Source: Symbiodinium natans (Eukaryota > Sar > Dinophyceae > Suessiales > Symbiodiniaceae). Taken from it: 32,500 nucleotides of DNA. Each line of letters begins with the position of its first letter. Positions within the stretch are counted from its first letter, which is position 1. Of this stretch, positions 21,514-32,385 are shown piece by piece. The DNA lies in contig CAJNDS010002182.1 in assembly GCA_905221605.1 (NCBI GenBank), positions 126,001 to 158,500 on the forward strand, given 5' to 3'. A program made the translations under genes and the position numbers. The notes beneath the pieces are model-generated. The model had not been told where the DNA came from and made no database searches. It saw only the letters and a list, made by a program, of their open reading frames with translations.

Positions 21514-21706
21514 GATGTCTATGTCTATGTCTATGTACATGTGTAGGTGTATGTATATGTATATGTATATGTATATGCATATGCGTATGCATATGGATAT
21601 GTATATGTGTATGTGAATGCTGTCTATGTCTATGTGTATGTGTATGTGCATGTATATGGATATGTATATGTACATGTATATGTATATGTATATGTGTATG
21701 TACGTA
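21514..21706. repeat. ATGTAT-type hexamer microsatellite
   Basis: Imperfect repeats of ATGTCT, ATGTAT, GTGTAT and GCATAT words over about 190 bp. Tyr/Ile-rich frames across it are artefacts. Confidence 0.95.
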
Positions 21707-22013
21707 CGTAAGTATTTATGTCCGTATGCATGTATATATAGAAGCTAAGCTAGAGTTCGTAAGCGAGCTGAAAAGGCTTGACTGAAAGACTTAGCTGAAC
21801 AGGTATGCGTAAGAACCTCGCTATAGAAGGAAAAGTTGGACGGTGAGGGGAGAGCATTTGCAGAGCTTCCCAGGCTCTCGTCTGAGTTGATTCAGAGCCA
21901 CTTGTGAAAGCGGGTTGGACAAATGAGCGTCACGTTGGAGTCCTTCTAGTGCTGCTTTCAATGTCTCTGGTGGTCGAAACTGCACCATTCAAGGTGCACG
22001 GTTCCGGTATCCC

Positions 22014-22301
22014 ATGTCAAGCAGAAGGAGGGCACGTTATAGCATGCTCGATCGGATGGCTTCATCAAACCCTAATCTCGACAGCACCTACAATGCAGCC
22101 TGGCCTGGCCGTCATCAGCTTCGTGTAATTCATGCTCAGTCGCTTGAGGTTGTGCGGGGGGTGGCGTTTTTGGGTTGCCATACGGTTCTTGCAGCTCCTC
22201 TGCTTGGCATGCCATGGCTCTTCTGGTGGATCATCGCTGCTGTGCCCAATGCAGCCGCTTTCGGAGACGACTGGCCCCTGCGCCAGGACCGCGAAAGGGT
22301 G
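22014..22301 (+). CDS. Candidate exon with a hydrophobic segment
   Basis: From ATG at 22014 (MSSRRRARYSMLDRMASSNP) through NAAWPGRHQLRVIHAQ to a hydrophobic stretch (AAPLLGMPWLFWWIIAAV) and DDWPLRQDRER, followed by a GTGAGA donor. A single membrane segment is plausible. An overlapping frame from about 21904 also has a hydrophobic run (VGVLLVLLSMSLVV), so the frame choice is uncertain. Confidence 0.3.
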
Positions 22302-22335
22302 AGAGTTCTTGAGAGGCACGATGATGAAAGATGCA

Positions 22336-22413
22336 GAGGGGCTCTGCATCAGTGTTACATCTTGGGAGCTTTACAAGGGAGCTGTCACTTGCTTGCCAGT
22401 GGACAACACTCTA
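22336..22413 (+). CDS. Candidate short exon
   Basis: A frame reading LCISVTSWELYKGAVTCL and then PVDNTLPM, ended by a GTGCCA donor-like site. It is coding-like but unassigned. It may belong with the exon at 22014. Confidence 0.3.
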
Positions 22414-23013
22414 CCCATGGTGCCATGCTAACTACAGAGGTAGTGCGGATGGATAGACAGCGCCTGTTTGCAGCCCACCTTTTTGTGAGGATCCGTAACA
22501 GATTGTAGATCTCGAGAGTTTCACGGGCCGTGCAGCCAAGAGAAAGTCCAACTCCGACAAGTCGTAGGTAGAAGTTGTCACGGTGATCGTTCCCGAGCGT
22601 GAGGGTCGTTCTTGGGGCTGGTTGTGGGGTGTTATTGACACCTCGAGCGGAAACCGCCTTCTTTCGTGAAGCGCCTGGAGCCTCAAAATCCACGCCTGTG
22701 GCATGCAGGTCTGCAGCGACATCGGAGGAGTGACTGTGTCAGCAAGGTTCAGCAGGAAAGGGCTCTGTCATAATCAAGCGCCGCAGAGCACAGGCTTTGT
22801 AGGGCTTGTCTAGGTCTCTTCATAGGGTTGGCGACTGAGCGTTGTAGCCTTAAGTGGGAAAAGACAGGGCTCGGGTCGGCGACTCAAGCCATTGTCTCCC
22901 AAGGTGAAGTGGATCCGAATACGCAAGTGGCTCTGGCGCCAGGCGCGGATGAAGAAATCCAGGGCCCATGCTCTGAGTTTCCCAAAACCTGGGCATCCCA
23001 GAAAGAAGCAGAG

Positions 23014-23079
23014 GTCAGCATCACGGACTTCGGCCATGCCTTGAGCGCCAAGGACTCTTGTGGGACTCCAGAGTTTTTT
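23014..23079 (+). CDS. Possible protein-kinase activation-segment exon
   Basis: Exactly 22 codons in phase 0 lie between a GCAGAG|G acceptor and a GTTTGG donor, reading ITDFGHALS ... CGTPEFF. This matches the DFG (Mg2+-binding) and CGTPE(Y/F) landmarks of Ser/Thr kinases, with a short spacing of eight residues. I found no HRD catalytic-loop exon upstream. The nearest downstream 'PEYL' (about 23120) is not in a matching phase. It could be a fragment, a pseudogene piece or a chance match. A 224-codon frame on the opposite strand overlaps it. Confidence 0.35.
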
Positions 23080-24355
23080 GTTTGGGGGGGGGCATCTGGT
23101 GCCCGGTGCGCAGCAGTAGGCCGGAATATCTTGTAGATTGTTTCTTGTTGCCGAGCGCTTTGCAGGACGCCCGGCAAATGGCATGGGTGTCCGGGCCTCA
23201 CAGCTGTGAGTTAAATCCCAAGAGCACACCGCTGCTTGGTACTGTTGCTCTTTCGCAGTTGGCTTTCCTAGGCAAGAAGGGGGCAATCCTAGAGGTGGTT
23301 TGGCATCCTCGGTCCCACTGACATGACATGGCCATGAGCCGTGGCCATGTGCCACCTCCACCGAAACATCCGTAATCTCAGTGCCTATGACTTGGATGGT
23401 GACGATGCTGGGGTATGGTGAGCAGCTAGAAGCACTGGACTTCTTCGCACGACTCTGGACCACAAAACTCTGATGTCGTGTCACTCGAGTCCAGGTCCAT
23501 GCAGACGGTGCGGAGCTACGGACATGGCCACACGCTCGAAGAGGCCTGCGATTGCACGCGCTTGCACCTTTGCGTCATCGGAGGGCGCTTCAGGGCCGAG
23601 GTTTGGAGCATAGCAAGAAGTCTTGGGGCTCTTCGGCCATTCACCATGCTGCGTTTGTTTAGCTGCTGGCGAAACTTATGTCAGAGTCCCGGCCCCGGGG
23701 TCCATGCGAAAGCCCCTCCTGGGAGGTCTGTTGGCTGGGGGTGCTCTCCCTTCAGTTCTGGGAGCTTGTGATGAAGTTTCCGCTGCTCTACCCTCATGAG
23801 CTGGAGGCTCGGCCAAGAGCTGCACACGTGTCATCCCAGTAACAGCTGTCAATGTTTTCACTTGAAGCCTGAGTGGTCTGCTCCAGGATGAGTGGAGACT
23901 GCTGGCCAGTGCGGACTGGACTCTGCTGCTCAGTTCTTGTACTGTTGGACAGTGCCTCCCGTTCCAGTTGAAACGTGAACGTCCAAGGCTGCTCGTGTCG
24001 GAGTTTCCTATCTTTGGGCTGCTGCGGCAGGCACACCGGGGGTTTCGAGAGTTCATCTCCAAAAACGGTAGCCTGGGGGGGGGGCGGGCCTTATCTTTCG
24101 TTGATGCTCTCGTCTGGGAAAATTTCTGACAATCTTATGGCAAAAAACTCCAAGAAGCATGCGCGAGTTCATCTTCACAAGCACTCGGTGAATCAGGGGC
24201 AACATCGTGCGTCAATCCATGAAAAAATGGAGACGTTTCGGCGTCGCAGCAATGCACATCGGAGTCTCAGGTATTGCATCAGTATTTTTCCTCAAAAGCA
24301 AGGCGCATTCGATCAGTTCGAGCATGGTCTTGCGCAATTGCCATCAGTTGCCCAG

Positions 24356-24464
24356 CATTAGAGAAGAAGGACAGTACTACGTCACTACGTGGCTCGGCGA
24401 AGCTGAAGTTGAAGAGCATATAGCGCGGGAATCGATGCCGATGTCTTTTGTCCGGAAGCAGGAG
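24356..24464 (+). CDS. Candidate exon, unknown protein
   Basis: After a GCCCAG acceptor, the frame reads EEGQYYVTTWLGEAEVEEHI and then MSFVRKQE, up to a GTGTTA donor-like site. Composition is protein-like; no family is recognised. Around it, 23080-24355 holds several open frames (for example 23508-23690) that I cannot assign. Confidence 0.3.
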
Positions 24465-25211
24465 GTGTTAAGACTGTTAAGCCGAGAAAAAGCGATTGGT
24501 TTGTGAATGATTGTGTACAACCTGTCCGTCCTTTCTCAACTTCTTCTGGTCGGTAAGGTTCACTTAGACTCCGGGGTCCCCGGTGTCAGTGCGCTTGCCA
24601 AAGTACCAACCGCTGCCCGACATCCAATGCTCTGCAGGCACAATCGACGATCGCATCGTGTCATTTGGCATAATTAAGAGATCGGCATACTCTGATCTGT
24701 AGTTTCTTGTTATTGCAAGCAGAGCAGTGCACCATCGACAGCAGCAAGAACCAAGCTAGAACTGAGCACTATAAGGCAAGTACATGAGGGTTGTGCATGT
24801 GAGAAGACTTGCGAAGACACACGCCGAGACCCGAAACAGCAAGCAGCCCCCTGTTCCCGAAGCCGGCCAAGCGCAGTTGCCCCCTGAAGTCTTGCATCCC
24901 CTTGCTGCGGAACAAAGATTCTGAGGTGAGATGTTCACTCTGGACCTTCGGCCTTCGGACCGCATCAAAGGTGGCTGGGCAGAGCTTGGTTGCCGAGGCC
25001 TTCGGCGTTTGATGGATTTTAATGGCCTCTGCTGCTTGGGAACCAGGCTCCGAGCTTGCAGCTCACTAGCTCAGGTCATCGCCTTTGTCCACTCCCTCGT
25101 TGCGATCTGCAAGATGATGCAGGTGTGGAGGAGCTCCGGCTTTTGAGTTCCAGACTTCCTGAGCAAGCTCGGCACTTGGGATGGCCCATGAACTTAAGAT
25201 AGTTAAGACAG

Positions 25212-26127
25212 TTAAGTGACTTGCTTGTGACTGGCCTGTTCGGGCTTCGTTCTCATGCTATGGTAAGACGCGTTCCTGTGCGCGCGCATCCCGTTCCGCA
25301 GGACACTCAGCGCTTCTTTGATGTGCTTGTGAACACGGCGGTGGCAGGGGAAGACGTGTTCATGGTGCTCCCTGGCGTGGTATGAGTTCTCCTGGATCAA
25401 AGTTGATGGGCCAGAATTTTCACAAGGTAGCTAGACACCTCTAGACTAAACGGGCCATCTGTGCATCGCCAGCTTCGCAGTGTCGGATCGTGTAATCTAG
25501 CTCACCTTACCTGCTCAGGAATCTCCCCGGCGTGCCGCGCTGCCCACTGGGCCGGGCCGCGCAGGTCGCTGAGTCGCTGAGGCCACAACAGCAACTGTGT
25601 TGCCCGTTTCTGGACACTTGGCACAGGAACTAGCATTCGCCCTCGTGGATGTCAGCGCGGCTTGCTTAGGGCCTGAGGTTACACATCTCATCTCCAAGCT
25701 CAAGGGTTTGAAATGGTTTGAAACACTTCTTCTGCCCGAACCTCGAAAAAAATGGACCCACTGCAAACGTGTTCCATGCCGAAGACCAGTGCACCCATGA
25801 TGAGGTTGGGAGGATTCGGTGGCTCTTGTCTCTGGACCTTGTGACTTGCCAGGCCGTGCACTATGGTGCTGGTGCCTGGCACCAGATCTCACGTGCAGTC
25901 AAGTCTGCCAAGAGCCTGGTGCCCGGGAGTTTGAGGTGACTTACGTTTGGGTTGTCAGCGGGAGTGAGCTGAAGGCTTGAGCGTTGGATAGCGATGTAGG
26001 CCTGATGGTTGGCACTCGCGAGTCTAAGGCCCAAAGCTGCAAGGGCCTGAAGATGCCTCAAAGATGCCTCATCAGCTTTGTCCCAGACATGAGCTTTGTG
26101 ATGTCGTGGGTTTTGAGAGCTGCTTAG
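25212..26127 (+). CDS. Multi-exon gene of unknown function
   Basis: Exons: 25212-25379 (56 codons, phase 0, GTATGA donor; DTQRFFDVLVNTAVAGEDVF), 25582 to about 25705 (GHLAQELAFALVDVSAACLG), 25853-25935 (AVHYGAGAWHQISRAVKSAK, ends phase 2), and a terminal exon 26076-26127 (FVPDMSFVMSWVLRAA, TAG). The last junction keeps phase. At the same place another frame (LCPRHELCDVVGFESC) is also open but would break phase. One exon between 25705 and 25853 seems to be missing, because the phases there do not meet. No domain is recognised, and the start was not found. Confidence 0.5.
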
Positions 26128-26293
26128 GTCGCATCATGCAGTGGCTGGAGGCCTGAGCGCAATGTGTCGCTAGCCCCTGAGGGCACGAGCGACGAGCGGA
26201 GTTACCGACTTAAAGTGTTGACTTCCACCAGGGGTGCGTGGCGGGGGAGGAGCCCGGGCGTGCCACAAGAATCGGTAATTCCAAGCTATCATT

Positions 26294-27382
26294 ATGATAC
26301 ACACCCTGGACTCCCTAGCTTGCGTCCAGTCTGGCAGGCAGATCAGGCAGAATATGTTGAACTATGTTGTTGAGCGGCTAAGTGTTCGGGTTCTCAGCCA
26401 GGAAGACCTGCCAAAGGCACCACCACGCAGGCGGGCTGCCGCGCAGCTCTGTCACGGGAGTCAAGAATCCCGGGTTGTCATGGTACCGCTGCTTTTCTCG
26501 CGCGTTACGAAGAGTAGCAAGATGACTTTTGAGAATACTAGTAGACTAGTGACTAGTGATTAGTAGATGCATGTAGATACAAAGTAGGACATCAAGCAGA
26601 GCGCAACCCGAGTTGAGCCAGGGACGAGTTGGGAGTCATCTCCACAGTGAACCCCTTGAGCGAACTCCTGGCCTGGACCCCAGCCCATAGGGTTTGTAAA
26701 TTCGTACTGCTCCATTGCCTAAAGGCTTGACCAAAGCCGGTGCTGCATCTGCGGTTTTGCTCGGCAGGGCCTTCTCGTGGGGCCCTCGCTAGCCAATGAT
26801 GGGCATGAAGCCTTCCGATGCTGGTCTTTGTTCCCGCGCCCGATGCTAGTGGAAAAGGTTGCAAGAACCTGCAAACGACTGTACTTGATCAATGCCCTCT
26901 ACCCTGTAGGCTTCACGTTGGGACGTGCTGGGCCTCTTCCATTCGCTTCAGGCATGCTGTGTAGAGGGCGAAGACTTCAGGGAGGGTTCTGTGGGCGTGG
27001 AAGTCAACAGCCGTGGTGTGTCCGGCAGGCTCAGAGCTCGGGAGGAGTAGGATCTGTATTGAGGTTCTTTGCAGAGATTCTTTGAGGCTGCCTTGTAAAC
27101 ATTGCCTCACCTGCCTTGTAAACATTGCCTCACCGACTTCTTCTTTGGATGAGCGCTTTTGTGCTAGGTAGTGCTCCGGCGAAGTGTGGATCGACACCCA
27201 CATCTTCCTCTGCCTTGGCTGATCGCAGAGGCATGCCGCATGTCGTTCGCTTCTGCCCATCTTATGGGCCCGACGCATATCATGGACCGACTCCTACTGG
27301 ATATACCTCACGATTTTATTCAGCAGTTTTTTTTCTGGGATCGGAGTACAACTGCCGACGTCCCGCGGAAAAGTGTGGGAGC
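26294..27382 (+). CDS. Multi-exon gene of unknown function
   Basis: Exon candidates: 26294 to about 26480 from an ATG (TLDSLACVQSGRQIRQNML, then VVERLSVRVLSQEDLPKAPP), about 26777-26905 (SLANDGHEAFRCWSLFPRP, then KVARTCKRLYLINALYP; GTAGGC donor), and about 27222-27382 (EACRMSFASAHLMGPTHIMD, then IPHDFIQQFFFWDRS; GTGAGT donor). These three may or may not belong together. The last has a good pyrimidine-rich acceptor. A GTGAGT donor means at least one more exon downstream, possibly in the frame at 27442-27741. No family recognised. Confidence 0.45.
27088..27133. repeat. 23-bp perfect tandem duplication
   Basis: The 23-bp unit at 27088-27110 (begins CTGCCTTGTAAAC) is repeated exactly at 27111-27133, inside a presumed intron. 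Confidence 0.95.
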
Positions 27383-27441
27383 GTGAGTTTCAGGATTTGC
27401 AGGCAAGACGGTCGAAAGCTTAAGGGTCGAGATTCCACAGG

Positions 27442-27741
27442 GTGGCCATGGCAGCTATCCGAGCTGCCCGGATGGCTCAAGCCGAATGTGGCTTTGGGAT
27501 GCCTCACCCTGGCGTTGCCCCCCCCACCCTTCTTGAAGCCTCCAAGCCTACACGACAGCCACAAGAAGCGGAAAACCTGGCAACCTCCAGAGTGACTTCG
27601 CTGCCAGGGAGCACCGGGGTGGGAGTTGCTGGCCGACACCCACAGCCTGCGTGGCAGCTTCGCCACTCGGAAGATGTCGAGTTTGGATTGGCATACAAGG
27701 TTCGACATGCGCTTTTGGTTGGCAACCTGGTAACGCGGTGA
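27442..27741 (+). CDS. Candidate exon, unknown protein
   Basis: An open frame of 99 codons. Its middle and end are coding-like (SKPTRQPQEAENLATSRV, HSEDVEFGLAYKVRHALL), with a GTAACG donor-like site near 27730. It is probably downstream of the exon ending 27382. No family recognised. Confidence 0.3.
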   Translation: MAMAAIRAARMAQAECGFGMPHPGVAPPTLLEASKPTRQPQEAENLATSRVTSLPGSTGVGVAGRHPQPAWQLRHSEDVEFGLAYKVRHALLVGNLVTR

Positions 27742-28016
27742 AATCACAAAATCCCACCCTCTCCCAACCCAACGAGGTCCGATACCTGCCAGAGCCTTAG
27801 GCCCGAGAAAGCGAGACATTTTGGACTTACCTTGGGGGCCTCCTGCGATCGCTATGCGGGGCTGCGGCTTTGAGTGAAGAGATCGTGGAAAGCTTCAATG
27901 CTTCAAGCGCTTTTGGCATTTGATGCCGTTGTCCGTTGTGTTTTGGCTCGTTGTAGGGGGTGTCGGAGTGGGCGGCGGATGCTGGTCCAGACACCAGCAA
28001 GGCCCCTTACTTTCGT

Positions 28017-28060
28017 GGGAAGCTAAGGTTTGGGGAAGCTAAGGTTGGGAAGCTAAGGTT
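28017..28060. repeat. Three tandem copies of a 14-bp unit
   Basis: GGGAAGCTAAGGTT occurs at 28017-28030, 28033-28046 and 28047-28060. Confidence 0.95.
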
Positions 28061-28290
28061 CCAAGGGGTTCAGAGATCTCAGACTTTGAGTATCAGCACT
28101 CACAAGCTTCCTATAGCTTCATGCAGGTGTCAGCGGACCGGTGGCCTTATTGTCGTCACCGGCCGTGATGGACAGCCCTGCAGCGGCCTTACAGCTGGAG
28201 TGAAAAGGGAGCCGCCCCCCCAACGGATACAGGTGTTGACAACGTTGACAACGGGCATCTTTCATCCATAGTGCTGCTGTAGCATACTAG

Positions 28291-28446
28291 GCTTCTGTAA
28301 AGTGCCAGCATTTGTGGGCTTCGGCGTTTGGTGGCGCCATGTTCTTCAGTGGGTCGAATGTCTGCGCAGTCTACATTGCGGAAAATTCGAAGGTCGCTGA
28401 CCTTCGACCGCCGCTCCCTGCAGACAGGAAGGCGCGGACGTACTGG
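28291..28446 (+). CDS. Candidate exon, small-residue and hydrophobic
   Basis: Fifty-two codons after a CTAG|G acceptor (WASAFGGAMFFSGSNVCAVY, then IAENSKVADLRPPLPADRK), ending at a TAG that overlaps a TACTG|GTAGCC donor. Coding character is good and the middle is membrane-like. No family is assigned. Confidence 0.4.
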
Positions 28447-28956
28447 TAGCCAGATTAGCCAGATGATCAGGTTTCCATATCCTTGGGAACTAGTGCTCAT
28501 TAGTGGACCATTCCAAGATGTGTCATCGCCAGTGGGACCACTGCCATGCAGAAGATCTGAACTGGAAGTGCGCCTCAGACATAGCCTTAAAGCCTTGAGC
28601 ATCCTGAAGCAGCATTCTTTTTCCGACGAGGATGGTCGAAAGCGGCCCGGGGGGTTTTGGAGCTCAGAGCCGTGGCCGAGACACCTTTTGAGTGTAGAGG
28701 TTCGCCAAGTTGTGCTGGGGCTTCTGGCATCTTGGATGCTTCGGCTAGGTGTAATTATGGTGCGCTCAGGGCTTGCGGCGCGCAGCTAAGGGTTTCTGTG
28801 GCTTGTCCGCTTCAGCCCGCTTGCCGTCTGTTGTTTGCTTCTGGCCATCGTTGTCCACCGACCTCGTCGTCCCCTCCGTCCTCATGGTCTCATGGTTGTA
28901 GTTATGGTGATGGTGCCTGTGGTGTCCTTTCTGTGTGTTTTGGCTTTTCCCCCAAG

Positions 28957-28986
28957 AGTGTGCCAACACAAAGTGTGCCAACACAA
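28957..28986. repeat. 15-bp perfect tandem duplication
   Basis: AGTGTGCCAACACAA is repeated head to tail. Confidence 0.95.
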
Positions 28987-29436
28987 TGGAGCCGCGGTTT
29001 TGAGACGCGGTGGGCTCGGACATGGTTGTGGGATCGGCGCTCCAGAAGCATGTGGTGGGGTTTGTGGAAGCGACTGCTCGCAGAGACTTTTCGGAAGCTA
29101 AGCCCCGAACTCTTCAACCTTCCTGCCTGCAACAAACAAGATGCGCAACAAACACCTGTCGCGACTTTACGACGCGAAAATGGCCTCTGGACGCGGTTTT
29201 GGGAAAGCAAGTTGAGAGCTGCGGGAAGGTCGGCGGAAGGGTTCCGCAAAAGGGAAATACGCTATTTTTCCACCGTTTATGTCATCGAACAAATGTTTCT
29301 GCCCGGGACTTTTGCTCTAGGTGGAGGCGTTCTTGCTTGGAGTGCTCCTGGAATGGTCCTGGCGTGCACTCTTGCTAGCTGTCTTGCACTCTTTTGGGTC
29401 TACGCTGGCATTACTTGTTGATGATGTGTCGTTGTC

Positions 29437-30055
29437 ATGTTCGCACCTGCCGTGATCGCTAAGGGCAGCAGGTCTACGAAGGGCTCACTGGGGGACCCCT
29501 TTGACGAAGATCTCGGTGATATTGGTGGACAAGATGCAGACCAGGATTCCGGCGCCATCAGAACTCGCGTTTGCCTCGACCTCGACAGTGTCTCCCGCGG
29601 GCCTGCCGAGGACGAGGACATCTGCGGCGCCCCTCAGCGAACCCATGCTTTCGCTGATCTTCCGACGGTCTCAACTTGGAGCTTTGCCCAGGACGATGAG
29701 GATGAGCCCAGCAGTTGTGCACTCTTCGAGTCAGACCATGATTGCGCTGGCGCTGATGTGAAGAAGACCGTGCCAGCACATCCCACATCACCTGGTAAGA
29801 CCACCACCTCCTGGAGGCTTAAGGACATCATCCTTCGACGCCGCGTAGTTGCCCGCAATTCCCAGAAGCCCCTTGAATCGGACGAAAGCCCTACAGCGAA
29901 AGTGCCGCCGCAGTCGCACCAGCTGCCCTCGTTGAGTGCCTTGTCGGCGCGACCCAAAAGCCGGCAGAGCCAGATGCCCAGTCCCACAAAGGCAACCGGG
30001 TCCCGAGCAGAGAGGATATCATTCGATGTCGGGGTGCAGCTGAAGGAGGCAGGAC
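29437..30055 (+). CDS. Acidic, disordered N-terminal exon, unknown protein
   Basis: ATG at 29437 with an in-frame stop 12 nt upstream, then about 206 codons of strongly coding composition. The first half is Asp/Glu-rich (DPFDEDLGDIGGQDADQDSG, AQDDEDEPSSCALFESDHD). The second half is basic and Ser/Pro-rich (LKDIILRRRVVARN, PKSRQSQMPSP). It looks intrinsically disordered, with no recognised domain. A donor near 30055 (GGAC|GTGTGTG, or AAGGAG|GC slightly earlier) leads into the (GT)n tract, so the Val-Cys run that continues the frame is not coding. The upstream frame 28657-29421 ends in a hydrophobic stretch (MVLACTLASCLALFWVY) but is not clearly coding. Confidence 0.6.
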
Positions 30056-30083
30056 GTGTGTGCGTGCGTCCCCATTTGTGCAT

Positions 30084-30085
<2 letters not shown>

Positions 30086-30177
<92 letters not shown>
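30086..30177. repeat. (GT)n microsatellite
   Basis: About 46 uninterrupted GT dinucleotides, starting some 30 nt after the donor of the exon at 29437. His/Thr and Val/Cys frames through it are artefacts. Confidence 0.98.
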
Positions 30178-30178
<1 letters not shown>

Positions 30179-30249
30179 TGTGGCCGTCCGCCGCGTGACG
30201 CGAAAGTCGCAATTCCAGAATGATTGAGCACAGTCTTTCTCAGCCAACA

Positions 30250-30281
30250 AAGCTCCGTGTGGTACAAGCTCCGTGTGGTAC
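30250..30281. repeat. 16-bp perfect tandem duplication
   Basis: AAGCTCCGTGTGGTAC is repeated with period 16. From here to about 31050 I see no convincing exon. Confidence 0.95.
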
Positions 30282-31056
30282 AGCCAGATGAACGTGCCTG
30301 CAGAGGCTAGCATGCCGGCATGAAGGTCAGAGCCTGTTTCTTTTGTCGAAAACCACGATCGAAAGTTTAAACCCGCCTAGAGCTGTGCCTTGGATCTTGT
30401 CACTTGGATTGAAGTTTTCTGCCGGTTCCATAGCCACTGAGCAACCGGATGCCAGCCTCATTCGCACACTGTCACACTACAATTGGAAGTTCAACCAACG
30501 GTGACCTTGGCCTTGCGGCGTCTGAGAGCTTGTATGAGAGAGAGCGCCGCATGCATACAGACTGCCAACAGAGATCACAATGATCACACCCCTTGACACA
30601 TGCATCTTGCCAGCAAGGCTCACCACCCAGTCATTTCGTAAGCGTCTCATTGAGTTCAAGACACACCCCTCATGTCAATTCTTCTCCGACCTCTGTCAAA
30701 AATGGCTCGTGCCGACCTTCACAATGTTTGCTGCCAACTGTCTCCTGTGATGTAATCAGCGATGATGACTGCAGCGGAGTAGAGGAGATCGTATGTCACG
30801 GCATTTCACGTCATTTGCAGGCCCAGACCAGTGGCCAACCGGGGTTTCCTTCACGATGGCTTGTTGTGTCGGTAGCCTCTGATTCAAGGAACCCTGGTTC
30901 TTGGTCTTGCTATATCTGCTATCGTTGTTGAGTAATCTGTTCATCATGGGAGAACTTCCTTTCCATTTCATCAAACCAAGTGTACAAATCAGCACAACAA
31001 TGTTTTGCACACGCCTCCCGAGAATGCAGGTGTCCATGTCACATGCCACTATTCGA

Positions 31057-31100
31057 AGAGTCCCACCTAATGGCGCGTAGAGTCCCACCTAATGACGCGT
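31057..31100. repeat. 22-bp tandem duplication with one mismatch
   Basis: Units 31057-31078 and 31079-31100 (begin AGAGTCCCACC) differ only at G/A in CTAATGGCG/CTAATGACG. Confidence 0.95.
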
Positions 31101-31120
31101 TTTACTCCCGTGACCGACAG

Positions 31121-31272
31121 CTCCCCTGTGGGAAGGTGGACATCGACTTCACGGAGCAGACCCCGCGGCCCACATCAGGCGCTTGGGCTTGAAAAGTTTA
31201 GAAGCCAGTAGAGGTGGCATCGATTGGGTACGGGAGGTTTCAGTTGACGTTGAAGTGCCCTCACGTTGCCAG
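31121..31272 (+). CDS. Candidate exon, unknown protein
   Basis: From an acceptor-like CGACAG the frame is open for 63 codons (WEGGHRLHGADPAAHIRRLG, then GGIDWVREVSVDVEVPSRCQ), with a CAG|GC donor at 31273. An overlapping frame to 31192 (DAFYSRDRQLPCGKVDIDF) is also open, so the true frame is not settled. Confidence 0.4.
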
Positions 31273-32111
31273 GCAAAGCGCCAGTGGTGGGCCATAGCCT
31301 GGGTTTGCTTATGAAACATCATCTCCGAGAACGCAAGAGCTGCCTCAAATCTTGATTGCTGCCAAGAAGGCTCTGTGCATCGGCACTGGCAGCAGTTAGC
31401 AGTCCCTAAACTGCATCCTGCATTGCCAGAGGTGTCCATCGAATCCTTGTTAACCTACCGAGCGCTCACCAGAGTGTTCCTGAGATCTACGCTAGCTTGA
31501 AGAGCTCCGGGTTGGCTCCTCAACGATGTGCCACCTTCAACATCTACCCCGCCCCCCCCCCCTGAAAGCGACACACACGTAGGATGGCCCTCTTCGTGAT
31601 GCGAGGGGCTGCACAAAGGTGTCCCAACATTGCAGCCATAGGCTAGGCAGATGCAGTCCTTCGGTCGCTCAGTTGAGACTACACCTGATCATCAAATGCG
31701 TAGGGTTCAAGGTAGATATGGTCAAGAAATTGTAAGCATTTACAAACCTTCACACTTGAGGACATGCCGCTTTTCAGCTTACAAGTGTAAGAGAACGAGC
31801 CTGCATGCAGATCACGAGGTTCATGCCTTACAAAGCCAGCGCCAGTTCCGATGCATGCCAGACAGCGTTGAAATGAGCAAGCCCGCTTTGAATCCACGAT
31901 GTGTGATTGGGCAGCCTTGGGCGGTGTCGTTCCGCTGAGGCTCGTAACCTCTTGCAATCTCTTGCACTTGTCGTAGCGCAGACCAAGCACCGGAGAAACA
32001 CTTTACAGCTCGCCTCAGAGGTTTGAAGCGCATTGTTGGACTGTGCTGGTAGAGTGTGAGCTGCTTGCCAATCTCCCATCTCGATCAAGCGGGCTTGCAC
32101 CTGGATAAGGC

Positions 32112-32300
32112 CTGATAGATCTGCAGGTTGTCTTTAAGAGCAGCGATCAAGCCGATGAAAGCTTGGGGAACACCCAGCTGTCGGTCGCCTGTGGCAGTGG
32201 ACGCTGCATCTTCCTCCTGAATGGGACAAGCTTGTCTGGATGTGCACCGGCCAAAATGGCAGGGCCGAGGTCGTCAAGAGGACGTGCGACGTGTAGCTAG
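32112..32300 (+). CDS. Candidate exon near the window end
   Basis: After AAG|GC the frame reads LIDLQVVFKSSDQADESLGN, then ACGSGRCIFLLNGTSLSGC, to a TAG at 32298-32300. A CCGAG|GTCGTC donor inside could end it earlier. Protein-like, unassigned. Between 31315 and 32110 I see nothing convincing. Confidence 0.4.
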   Translation: MIDLQVVFKSSDQADESLGNTQLSVACGSGRCIFLLNGTSLSGCAPAKMAGPRSSRGRATCS

Positions 32301-32385
32301 CTACTGCGGCAGGGCATGAGGCGAGGATGGATTCTTGAGAGTTTCATGTGTGGAATTGTGTGGATCTACCAGTAGCTGCAGCAGT

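Noticed and set aside
22810-23484. Minus-strand frame of 224 codons
   Set aside because: It has no motif, and the plus strand carries the kinase-like exon in the same DNA. Open length alone is weak evidence at this GC content.
29634-30313. Minus-strand His/Thr-repeat frames of up to 192 codons
   Set aside because: They come from translating the (GT)n tract; the plus-strand exon at 29437 explains the adjacent coding signal.
32247-32257. GCCAAAATGGC as a reverse-strand spliced-leader relic
   Set aside because: It is a short near-palindrome inside a coding-like frame and lacks the diagnostic GGCTCAAG end.
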